Origin: SAR116 cluster bacterium AG-447-A06
Lineage (GTDB): Bacteria > Pseudomonadota > Alphaproteobacteria > Puniceispirillales > Puniceispirillaceae
NCBI GenBank assembly: GCA_003212345.1
Contig: QCPZ01000003.1
Location: forward strand, 82,287-146,286
DNA length: 64,000 nucleotides
Direction: 5' to 3'
Shown here: piece by piece, positions 8,670 to 16,056 of the stretch
How the letters are laid out: each line of letters begins with the position of its first letter
Position numbering within the stretch: the first letter of the stretch is position 1
The notes under the pieces: generated by a model
The model's input: only the letters and a program-made list of their open reading frames with translations
The model's database searches: none
Told to the model about the DNA's origin: nothing
Translations under genes and position numbers: made by a program

Positions 8670-9817
8670 ATGACGCCGCAGTATGTGTTAGAAGGAGCAC
8701 GGCAGCCTCAAAAAGGCCTGTAGTTATAATAGGTGCTGGCATCCAGGGCTGTGCAACGGCCTTTTTTCTTAGCCAGAGGGGCCAGCCGGTCATTGTGCTC
8801 GACAAGGACCACGTTGGGCGCCATGCGTCGGGGGTGAATGCTGGCGGAGTCAGACGTCTCGGGCGTGACATTAATGAAATACCGTTGTCACTTGTGGCAA
8901 TGGATTGGTGGCACCAAATTGATCAATTGCTTGATATTGAGGATGGGTTTCATCAGCAATTCTATGTCAAGGTGGCGCTTGATGATGCAGGTGCTAACCT
9001 TGCTGGGAATCGTATACAGCAATTGGAAAAAGCCGGATTTAAGCATGAAAAATGGGTGGAACCTGAACAGCTGCATCGGCGTATTCCGCACTTGACGAAA
9101 TCCATTATCGGAGGTGTGCTCGTCGAGGGCGATGGTTGGGCTTTGCCATGGAGGATCACTCGTGCTTTTTATGAGCAGGCGGTTAAGCTTGGTGCTGAAT
9201 TCCGGACACCAGTTAGCGTACAATCACTGGATTATGTTGGTGACCATTGGCAGGTCACGACTAATGTTGGCAAGCTGGAGACGGATAATGTAGTCAATTG
9301 CGCCGGTGCATGGGGCTCGCAGATTGCAAAAATGGTTGGTGATGACATGCCGGTTGAGGCGCATGCCCCAATGCTAGTTATCACCGATCGACAACCTCTG
9401 TTTCTTGATGCGGTTATTGGGGTTATGGGAGGCACATTGTCACTCAAACAACTTGATAACGGTTCAATGGTAATTGGTGGTGGTATGCGGGGTGTGGCAG
9501 ATCCAGACCAAAATAAAACTCAGCTTACCCCCGTTGGACTCAGCAAATTTGTGATGACAGCAGGTCGGGTTTTCTCGCATTTGCGCGATGTTTCGATTCT
9601 GCGGGCATGGGCTGGAATTGAGGGTTATACTGCTGATAATCTACCCTTTATTGGAAGGGGTAGCCAACCGGGAATTATTCACGGATTTGGCTTTTCTGCG
9701 CACGGGTTTCAGCTTGGCCCGGGAGTTGGTGAGGTGCTCTCTGATCTTGTTATGGCCCGCCAGCCACGGGTTGATATCTCGCCATTTGCGCCGCATCGTT
9801 TTTCAAAGCTGTCATAA
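8657..9817 (+). CDS. FAD-dependent beta (catalytic) subunit, HcnC/OoxB-like
   Basis: A protein of 386 residues from the ATG at 8657, which overlaps the alpha-subunit gene by 13 bases. A longer frame begins at 8513 but lies inside the upstream gene and is not the likely start. The FAD motif is VVIIGAGIQGCATAFFLSQRG near residues 24-44, with VLDKDHVGRHASGVNAGG after it. The C-terminus has AWAGIEGYTADNLPFIG and GFGFSAHGFQLGPGVGEVL, typical of sarcosine/glycine/opine oxidase-type subunits. It is the likely substrate-oxidising subunit of the three-part enzyme. It is the last gene of the TAXI operon and ends 21 bases before a convergent gene. Confidence 0.85.
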   Translation: MATVNDAAVCVRRSTAASKRPVVIIGAGIQGCATAFFLSQRGQPVIVLDKDHVGRHASGVNAGGVRRLGRDINEIPLSLVAMDWWHQIDQLLDIEDGFHQQFYVKVALDDAGANLAGNRIQQLEKAGFKHEKWVEPEQLHRRIPHLTKSIIGGVLVEGDGWALPWRITRAFYEQAVKLGAEFRTPVSVQSLDYVGDHWQVTTNVGKLETDNVVNCAGAWGSQIAKMVGDDMPVEAHAPMLVITDRQPLFLDAVIGVMGGTLSLKQLDNGSMVIGGGMRGVADPDQNKTQLTPVGLSKFVMTAGRVFSHLRDVSILRAWAGIEGYTADNLPFIGRGSQPGIIHGFGFSAHGFQLGPGVGEVLSDLVMARQPRVDISPFAPHRFSKLS

Positions 9818-9838
9818 CCTGGCTTTGCTTAAGAACGG

Positions 9839-11134
9839 TTATTTTGTTGTTGTTTTGAACTTATCTTGGATCGAATAAAAACTCATAGCCAATGGTAGGA
9901 ACCACGGATCGCCGGAATAAAATGGCATTGTGCGGAATGGCATGCCCTGGAAGACACTGTCCTGCAGATCGTCAAGCACCATATATGCTGCTTTTTGTCC
10001 CAACCAGCGAGCCCATACGGTTCCCGAACCGCAAAAGCCAGTTGGGTAAATAACCCCGTCATGCACGGCCAGCTTTGGTAACTGGTCAAACGGGAAAGCG
10101 ACAAAGCCAAACCAGTGATTTGAAATAGAAACTTTGGAAAGTTGGGGAAAAATTGAAGTCAGGCCATTAATTAGACGGTCGCGCGCCTTAGCCGGGTCTG
10201 GGCTCATCCGGCGGCCCCCTAATAGAATTCTTTTACCATCAGGTGATGGTCGGTAATAATGTCCAAGCTGTAGCGCTTCGCTATACATGTTTAACCCCGG
10301 CATCAAGCTTCGCACCATGTTTTCACCGAGTTCTTCGGTTGCGATCATCTCAGAAATGACCGGCACTAAACGGCGACGTAACCATGGTTGCCCTGAGTCA
10401 GTATAAGCATTTGTAGCACTAATAACGTGACCGGCACTGATTATCCCTCGACTGGTTTCGACGCGAAAATCTGATGTTGTTGACGTTTGATTTGTCTTGC
10501 TAACTGAAAGCACTTTGGTTTGGGTTGAAAGTTTGACCGACTCGACTAGTGCAATCTTGCACATGCCGGCTAACAGTTTTGCTGGATGGATGCCGCCGAT
10601 ATCATCCCGTAAAATGCCCCCGCAGTAGCGTGACGTGTCAATATAATCGGGTAATTCCGCCCGCGTGCAAACTGTGGTATTGATATCAAGGAGTACATTG
10701 AGCTTTTCTGCTTCGCGCTTCATGCCCTCAAATGACTCAGGGCGTAAGGCGCCCACCACTCGCCCACAATTTTGCAAATCACATTCAATTTTTTCTGTCT
10801 TTATGAAATCAAAAAGGTCTTCACGCGCGGTTTTTCCTTCGCGGTAAAATGCCGTTGCTTTTTCTTTGCCAAATTTTTTTGTGAGTTTATCGAGCGACAC
10901 ACGGAGATTACCGCTTGTTATGCCCCCGTTACGCGTTGAAGCCCCTGATCCAATCTGATCGCGTTCAAGAATAACCACATCAAGTCCAGCTCTCGCCAGT
11001 GGTATTGCGGCTCCAAATCCAGTATAGCCGCCACCGATAATTACCACATCAGCGCGCGTTGGCCAGCTATCCATTTCAAAGTCCTGAGGTGGTGCGGCGG
11101 CCCACCAATAGGGGTCAGTAGAAATATTTGTCAT
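9839..11134 (-). CDS. FAD-dependent oxidoreductase, PuuB/gamma-glutamylputrescine oxidase-like
   Basis: A DAO-superfamily flavoprotein of about 431 residues if started at the ATG on the complement at 11134; an upstream in-frame TTG at 11179 would add 15 residues. The N-terminus carries the DPYWWAAAPP segment typical of PuuB/OrdL-like proteins, followed by the FAD motif VVIIGGGYTGFGAAIPLARAG and the RNGGITSGNLR stretch. The C-terminus has HWFGFVAFPFDQLPKL and YPTGFCGSGTVWARWLG. PuuB-like enzymes oxidise polyamine conjugates or other amines, releasing ammonia and peroxide. It is convergent with the TAXI operon and stands alone. Substrate uncertain. Confidence 0.8.
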   Translation of the reverse strand: MTNISTDPYWWAAAPPQDFEMDSWPTRADVVIIGGGYTGFGAAIPLARAGLDVVILERDQIGSGASTRNGGITSGNLRVSLDKLTKKFGKEKATAFYREGKTAREDLFDFIKTEKIECDLQNCGRVVGALRPESFEGMKREAEKLNVLLDINTTVCTRAELPDYIDTSRYCGGILRDDIGGIHPAKLLAGMCKIALVESVKLSTQTKVLSVSKTNQTSTTSDFRVETSRGIISAGHVISATNAYTDSGQPWLRRRLVPVISEMIATEELGENMVRSLMPGLNMYSEALQLGHYYRPSPDGKRILLGGRRMSPDPAKARDRLINGLTSIFPQLSKVSISNHWFGFVAFPFDQLPKLAVHDGVIYPTGFCGSGTVWARWLGQKAAYMVLDDLQDSVFQGMPFRTMPFYSGDPWFLPLAMSFYSIQDKFKTTTK

Positions 11135-11329
11135 GCTAACATTCACTTTTGTCGTTGTTTGATAGGCTTGTTCGGCCAACGGATATCGTTCATGCTAATG
11201 CAAATTGATAAAATTGGAAGCTTGCATTTTCTGGCAGAGTTTGTTGGAGAAGCACGTAAAAATGCGGCAGGGGCACCACTTACTTGCAAATATTATTTAT
11301 TTTTCACGAATTCTTGAGGACATCAGCCA

Positions 11330-11614
11330 ATGATACGCAGTCTGCTAATCTTTATATTGTTTACCCAGTTTAACCAGTCAGCTATGGCACATAAATGCAT
11401 CTTAACTGGCAATAGTGCGGCTGAAATTACGGTATATAATGCGTGCAAAAATGATCTTGGATTTGGAGATGCTGGCCATGACAGCGCAGCATTACCTATA
11501 TCGCCTGAAACATCAGATTACATCAAAAATTTGGAGGCAGAAAACGAGGCCTTAAAGGCCAAACTTCTAGTTTTAAGAGGACGTTTGCTCGATTTAGCGC
11601 GCATCCTCGATTAG
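11330..11614 (+). CDS. Small secreted hypothetical protein with C-terminal coiled coil
   Basis: I do not recognise this 94-residue protein. Residues 1-20 form a signal peptide (MIRSLLIFILFTQF, cleavage likely after SAMA). Two Cys lie in the mature N-terminal part (HKCIL and NACKN) and could make a disulfide. A charged heptad-like helix follows (KNLEAENEALKAKLLVLRG), suggesting oligomerisation through a coiled coil. The start has GAGGAC upstream at 11315. It stands alone between a convergent-facing oxidase gene and the DMT exporter; a periplasmic structural or chaperone-like role is only a guess. Confidence 0.6.
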   Translation: MIRSLLIFILFTQFNQSAMAHKCILTGNSAAEITVYNACKNDLGFGDAGHDSAALPISPETSDYIKNLEAENEALKAKLLVLRGRLLDLARILD

Positions 11615-11785
11615 AAATTTATATATTTTTTACAGAATTTGATGCTGCGATAGTCCTCTGACATTATTCACTGGGCATAACAATCAGGCAGTGTGAGAAA
11701 TTGCCTAGCTTTCTTTTGTGCGTTTCGATTACCCTCGCGACTCACAACCGAGTGATAATTCCATTTTTAGAAGCACAGAGCAAAA

Positions 11786-12673
11786 ATGACAAAACCTATT
11801 GCCACAATATTGGTCCTTTGCGGGGCCTCATTGATGAGCTTCGTCGGAGTGTTGATGCGATTGCTCAATGACGCAACTGGTTTTCAAATTCTATTCTATC
11901 GATCAATCAGCCTTACGTTGATTGTGCTTGTGGTAATTTGTATCCGGCGCAAAACTAGCCCGCTAACCTTTTTCAAATCAATTGACAATCATGACCTCTT
12001 AATGGGCGGGTGGCTTGCGGCTGCTTTTACGACATATATTTTTGCCATGCTGTTAAGTTCGGTCGCATCAACTTTGCTGATTATCACCGTTGCCCCTTTT
12101 CTTGCGGCAGTTATTGCGTGGAAGTGGATTGGGGAAATACCCCGCTTGGTGACGTGGCCAACCATGACTGTTGCAACCTTTGGTGTCGGTTTAATGGTTT
12201 ATGATGGCGCTAACCTCGGTTATTCACTTGGCAATATCTGTGCGTTTATATCCGCATTTTGCTTTGCTGTTATGTTGGTGGTGGCAAGGCGTAGCCGGAA
12301 GATAGACGTGTTAGGTGGCACTTTCATGGCTGGAGTTTTTAGCATCCTGCTTGGGGGTTTCACTGCGCTTATTTTTGATGGCGATTTAGCAATCAGCCAC
12401 TCGGATATTTTGATAATATTATTTATGGGCGCTTTCACTATTGGAATCGGAATAGCTTTAGTAACAACAGGGACTGGTTACATCCCTGCTGGAGAGGTGA
12501 GCTTGTTAGTGCTGATAGAGAGCGTCCTCGGTCCAATTTGGCCTTGGGTGTTCTTAGGTGAGCCAATCACTAATTATGAGCTCGTTGGCGGAACAATTAC
12601 ACTTCTTGCCGTCATGGCATTCACAGTTTATAACAACAACTCAAGAGGGCGGCCTATGAGTAAGGGGCTCTGA
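11786..12673 (+). CDS. DMT-superfamily (EamA) transporter
   Basis: A 295-residue membrane protein with about ten hydrophobic helices arranged as two EamA halves. Recognisable pieces are GASLMSFVGVLMRLL near the start, LLSSVASTLLIITVAPFLAA in the first half, and PAGEVSLLVLIESVLGPIWPW followed by WVFLGEP in the second. Members export amino acids, purines or other metabolites. It runs alone on the plus strand towards the convergent dmdA-like gene. Substrate cannot be assigned. Confidence 0.85.
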   Translation: MTKPIATILVLCGASLMSFVGVLMRLLNDATGFQILFYRSISLTLIVLVVICIRRKTSPLTFFKSIDNHDLLMGGWLAAAFTTYIFAMLLSSVASTLLIITVAPFLAAVIAWKWIGEIPRLVTWPTMTVATFGVGLMVYDGANLGYSLGNICAFISAFCFAVMLVVARRSRKIDVLGGTFMAGVFSILLGGFTALIFDGDLAISHSDILIILFMGAFTIGIGIALVTTGTGYIPAGEVSLLVLIESVLGPIWPWVFLGEPITNYELVGGTITLLAVMAFTVYNNNSRGRPMSKGL

Positions 12674-12763
12674 CCTGTGATCATAGCAAATGTAGAGTAA
12701 GACAGGTGTGCTTCTAGAAACTGCACTTACTTATACCGCCGCTTGGAGGTTTTGGCTAATTTG

Positions 12764-13891
12764 TTACCCATCATGGGTAAATGGTAATGCCGCTACCGAT
12801 GCTCTGCGGGCTATTCCATCAGGCGTATGGACCATTAGTGAGGTGCCAATGTCCCAATGGGATCGTGCGATCATTGAAAGACCGATATTACAGTCAAAAC
12901 GTGGCGAAAAAATCCCTGATGTGATCTGCCCAACTTCCTCGCCGTCAAGGGTTGTTAACGGAAATGGTTTGCCGCAGGGTGGCGCCTTACCACCACCAAA
13001 TCGAACCCCGCTAAGCCGCTGGGTAGGACCAATGTTGGCAATACGCTGCAGTGCTGTTTTGCCAATGTAATCAATCTCACTGCCAAGATGGCATAGCGGG
13101 CCAAAACCGCATTCGAGTGGATTATTAGCACGAGTGAATTCATTGCCATACGACATCAATCCGCCTTCAATTCGCTCAATCAGATTAGGACAACCGGGGG
13201 CTATGTTATACTTCTGGCCTTCCTCCCAGATCATGTCCCAAAGGGCCGTGCCAAGGTGGCCGCCTTGAAGGTAAATTTCAAAACCACCCTGCTTGCTATA
13301 ACCGGATCGGGCAATTAGCTGGCGTGTGCCGAGAACATCAAACATCGCGAAGCCAAAATATGGCAGATCATGAATTTTGTGGCCAAATAGGTTAGCCATT
13401 AATGCAATTGCTTTTGGGCCCTGGACAGCTAGGGGAGAGACATCTGGCTCTTCAATTTGCACGTCAAGGCGCATGCCATATGCCAATCCTTTTGCCCATA
13501 ATAGTATATCGGAGTCGGCTATGGATAACCAGAACCGATCATTATCCAGTTTTTGCAAGACTGGATCATTCAGCATGCCAGCTGCATCATCAATTAGCGG
13601 AATATATAGCCCCTGTCCAAACTGTGCCTTACGGAGGTCGCGTGGGGTCATTGACTGAACCAGCTTTGAAGCATCGGGCCCTGTAATTTCTACCTGCCGT
13701 TGACAGCTAACATCCCAGATTTGCACATTCTCGCGAAGATGCCAGTAATCATCCTCAACCGTTGGGGCAAAGGCCTTAGGCAGCAGCATATGATTTACAA
13801 CACTGAACCCGCGCACGCCATGCGCTTCAACACGGTCAGTATATGGTGTTCGCCTAATGCGGCGCGACATGTTCAAACCCGATTGACTCAT
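12764..13891 (-). CDS. dmdA: DMSP demethylase DmdA-like aminomethyltransferase (GcvT family)
   Basis: A 375-residue GcvT-fold protein, expected to move a methyl group from its substrate to tetrahydrofolate. It resembles DmdA (DMSP to methylmercaptopropionate) far more than glycine-cleavage T protein. DmdA-like segments, as I remember them from Pelagibacter and Ruegeria, include RRIRRTPYTDRVEAHGVRGF, ENVQIWDVSCQRQVEI, FWLSIADSDILLWAKGLAYG, SPLAVQGPKA, LIARSGYSKQGGFEIYLQG and GCPNLIERIEGGLMSYGN. Length fits the family (about 365-380). It is the last gene of a minus-strand operon controlled presumably by the divergent LysR at 17349. None of the later DMSP genes (dmdB, dmdC, dmdD) are nearby, so the substrate could also be another methylated compound. 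Family firm, exact substrate probable. Confidence 0.75.
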   Translation of the reverse strand: MSQSGLNMSRRIRRTPYTDRVEAHGVRGFSVVNHMLLPKAFAPTVEDDYWHLRENVQIWDVSCQRQVEITGPDASKLVQSMTPRDLRKAQFGQGLYIPLIDDAAGMLNDPVLQKLDNDRFWLSIADSDILLWAKGLAYGMRLDVQIEEPDVSPLAVQGPKAIALMANLFGHKIHDLPYFGFAMFDVLGTRQLIARSGYSKQGGFEIYLQGGHLGTALWDMIWEEGQKYNIAPGCPNLIERIEGGLMSYGNEFTRANNPLECGFGPLCHLGSEIDYIGKTALQRIANIGPTQRLSGVRFGGGKAPPCGKPFPLTTLDGEEVGQITSGIFSPRFDCNIGLSMIARSHWDIGTSLMVHTPDGIARRASVAALPFTHDG

Positions 13892-13943
13892 TTGGCTCCA
13901 GTCTACCTTTTGATTTTATGATTAATGGCCATAAATCTATAGG

Positions 13944-14291
13944 TCAACTGGACCACCAGCAGGAATAGCTGTTGGGCGACATAATTACTGGGATATGATA
14001 GCGTGCTTCAGGGTCTGGCATGGTAAACCGAATAACAATTTCCTCGAGGATCTGGACGCTATCGCTCGGCAGCACCTGTCGTTTAAAATAGGCACCGCTG
14101 GCGATTAACATTTCATATTTTCCACCTGCGATAGCGTTTACATCATGGGTAAATCGGCCGCCATCATCGCTAAAATCTGAAAAGACTGTTTGCCGGCCCT
14201 CAGCCATATCTACATGTATCAGTGTTACGCCAACGGCGGCCGCATGAGTGCCATTGGTGCCGTCGAGAAAGTGCGATGAAAGAACTGCCAT
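13944..14291 (-). CDS. Transthyretin-like / 5-hydroxyisourate hydrolase family protein with atypical C-terminus
   Basis: A 115-residue single-domain protein of the HIUase/transthyretin-like family. The N-terminal motif LSSHFLDGTNG carries the catalytic-type His. A GGR segment supplies the Arg, and RYHIPVIMSP supplies the second His. True HIU hydrolases end in a Tyr-Arg-Gly-Ser tetrapeptide that is part of the active site; this protein ends YSCWWSS, so that signature is missing. There is no uricase or other purine gene nearby; it sits 22 bases after a ThDP enzyme and 52 bases before the dmdA-like gene. It could be a hydrolase for another cyclic substrate. Confidence 0.75.
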   Translation of the reverse strand: MAVLSSHFLDGTNGTHAAAVGVTLIHVDMAEGRQTVFSDFSDDGGRFTHDVNAIAGGKYEMLIASGAYFKRQVLPSDSVQILEEIVIRFTMPDPEARYHIPVIMSPNSYSCWWSS

Positions 14292-14313
14292 TGTTCTCTA
14301 CCCCCGGTCTTGC

Positions 14314-16056
14314 CTACTCAATTGACGCTTTGTCGCGCTTGGATGTTGTGGCCAATACAATTGGGCTAATCACGCCCTTTACTTTGACATTTACACAAGC
14401 CGTTTTCCCACTCGCAATAGCCCGTTTTACCGCGGGGACAATATCTTCCCGCCGCGTAACTAGTTCGCCATGCCCACCAAGCCCTTCAAACATCGTATGA
14501 AAAGGGATATCACGGAAATCAGTCGCATAATGGGTACCGCTTTCAAATAGGCGTTCTTGTTGCTGAGAGATACAATCAAGACCCCCATTGTTATCAATAA
14601 CCACGGTGATGGGCCGGTTTTCTTGAAACGCTGCCTCTATCGAGAGGCCACCGGATAGAAACGCTCCATCACCGCTGATCAAAACAACATTTTTATCCCG
14701 GTGTATATTTTTTGCCGAAACGGCGAAAGACACGCCAACGCCAAGTAGACTAAAGGTTCCTGGATGTAGAATGCCGCCCAGCTTCTTACCTTGGTATCCA
14801 GCAAGATTAACTGCAATTTCCGACCAAAAATGTGTATTTCCTCCATCGATCACGAGCCAATCTTCATCACCCATTGCTTGCTGAACATCCATTGCCAATT
14901 GCAGCGGGTGAATGCGGCCACCAAATTCGGGGGCGTTGGCATCTTCAGCAACATCAGCAAGCATTTTTGTTACCCATTCGCCACGACGTTTGCGGTTCAA
15001 ATTGTACCAGCTTCTATCACCGGTGAAATTTGGACTATCACTCAGTGCAATCAAGGCCTTTAAAAAAGCGCTCGGGTCACTAAGAAGTGTAAAATCGGCG
15101 GCGCGGTTAAAGTCAATTTCTTCATGCGAGCCATTGATGCAAACAAGTTCTGTTGTATCAGGAAACAGAGGTGCATTACCAAAATTCATCTGGTTATCAA
15201 GGCGGGCGCCCACCATTAGCACAAGATCAGACTCGTTGAAGGCATCGGCTGAGGGATGATATTGATGGACATCAGCAAGCCCCATATAGGCCTCGCTCTC
15301 TTCGCCAAGCAATTTCTGGTGATACGGAATGTTAAAAACTGGAATGCCGAGGGTACGCCCGGCTTCTTCCAGATCGGCCTCGGCGCATGACCACCATACG
15401 CCATGCCCACCAATGAGGACTGGGCGGCTGGCAGCTTCCAGCTTTTTCAACACTGTTTCCAGACGTGATGGGTCTGGCCAAGCGCGAGATGGTGCCTGTG
15501 ACGTTAAATCAAATGGGCGCTCTTGGCGCCCGGCATCTTCAGGAAAAGATGAAAACATCAGATCGACCGGTAGGCTTAGATGCACTGCACCCGGATAGCC
15601 GTTAGTGGCAATCTTATAGGCGCGGTCGACAAATTCATTGATTCGTTCGCCATCCGTTATACTGGCACTGTATTTTGTCAGCGGGGCGGCAATTGCGACA
15701 TCGTCAATTTCCTTAAAACCGCCGGAGCCTTGGCGTTTCAAAGTGCTTGAGCCGGTAACAAAAATGACGGGAGAGCGTTCACCCCATGCCTCCATCATTG
15801 CCGGAACGGCATTGGCAAATCCCTCTGGCCCAACAAGGCAAACCGCTGGCTTGCGAGTAATGCGTGTGTGTCCATCAGCAAAATGGCCGGCAATCTGCTC
15901 ATGCGGGCAGTTGACAACCTTCATCTGACATTCCATGAACCCTTCTAGGGCAGGATTGCAAAAGCCTCCAGACAAGGTGAAGACATGTTCCACTCCTTTT
16001 TCCTGTAGGGCCCGCGCCAATAGAGCTCCTCCCCGTATTCTTTTCTCTTCACTCAT
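14314..16056 (-). CDS. Thiamine-diphosphate-dependent enzyme, acetolactate synthase-like
   Basis: A 580-residue protein with the three-domain layout of acetolactate synthase, glyoxylate carboligase, oxalyl-CoA decarboxylase and 2-hydroxyacyl-CoA lyase. The N-terminal pyrimidine-binding domain contains the catalytic Glu in CPHEQIAGHFADGHTR. A central domain carries RPVLIGGHGVWWS. The C-terminal ThDP/Mg domain has ISGDGAFLSGGLSIEAAF ending in DNNGGLD. No regulatory small subunit (IlvN) is nearby, so biosynthetic acetolactate synthase is unlikely. Its start overlaps the stop of the hydroxyacid dehydrogenase gene (ATGA), and the pair could oxidise a 2-hydroxyacid and then decarboxylate or ligate the resulting 2-oxoacid. 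Specific reaction unassigned. Confidence 0.82.
   Translation of the reverse strand: MSEEKRIRGGALLARALQEKGVEHVFTLSGGFCNPALEGFMECQMKVVNCPHEQIAGHFADGHTRITRKPAVCLVGPEGFANAVPAMMEAWGERSPVIFVTGSSTLKRQGSGGFKEIDDVAIAAPLTKYSASITDGERINEFVDRAYKIATNGYPGAVHLSLPVDLMFSSFPEDAGRQERPFDLTSQAPSRAWPDPSRLETVLKKLEAASRPVLIGGHGVWWSCAEADLEEAGRTLGIPVFNIPYHQKLLGEESEAYMGLADVHQYHPSADAFNESDLVLMVGARLDNQMNFGNAPLFPDTTELVCINGSHEEIDFNRAADFTLLSDPSAFLKALIALSDSPNFTGDRSWYNLNRKRRGEWVTKMLADVAEDANAPEFGGRIHPLQLAMDVQQAMGDEDWLVIDGGNTHFWSEIAVNLAGYQGKKLGGILHPGTFSLLGVGVSFAVSAKNIHRDKNVVLISGDGAFLSGGLSIEAAFQENRPITVVIDNNGGLDCISQQQERLFESGTHYATDFRDIPFHTMFEGLGGHGELVTRREDIVPAVKRAIASGKTACVNVKVKGVISPIVLATTSKRDKASIE

Noticed and set aside
6980..9817. 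Hydrogen cyanide synthase HcnABC
   Set aside because: The subunit set and order match, but the same set is used by opine and hydroxyproline dehydrogenases. The TAXI operon context with other amino-acid flavoproteins does not support cyanide production, so a neutral name was used.
12708..13070. 120-residue plus-strand reading frame opposite the dmdA-like gene
   Set aside because: No ribosome site, no recognisable domain, and the opposite strand carries a clear conserved protein.
14314..16056. Biosynthetic acetolactate synthase large subunit
   Set aside because: No small regulatory subunit or branched-chain amino-acid genes nearby, and the operon is catabolic in character.
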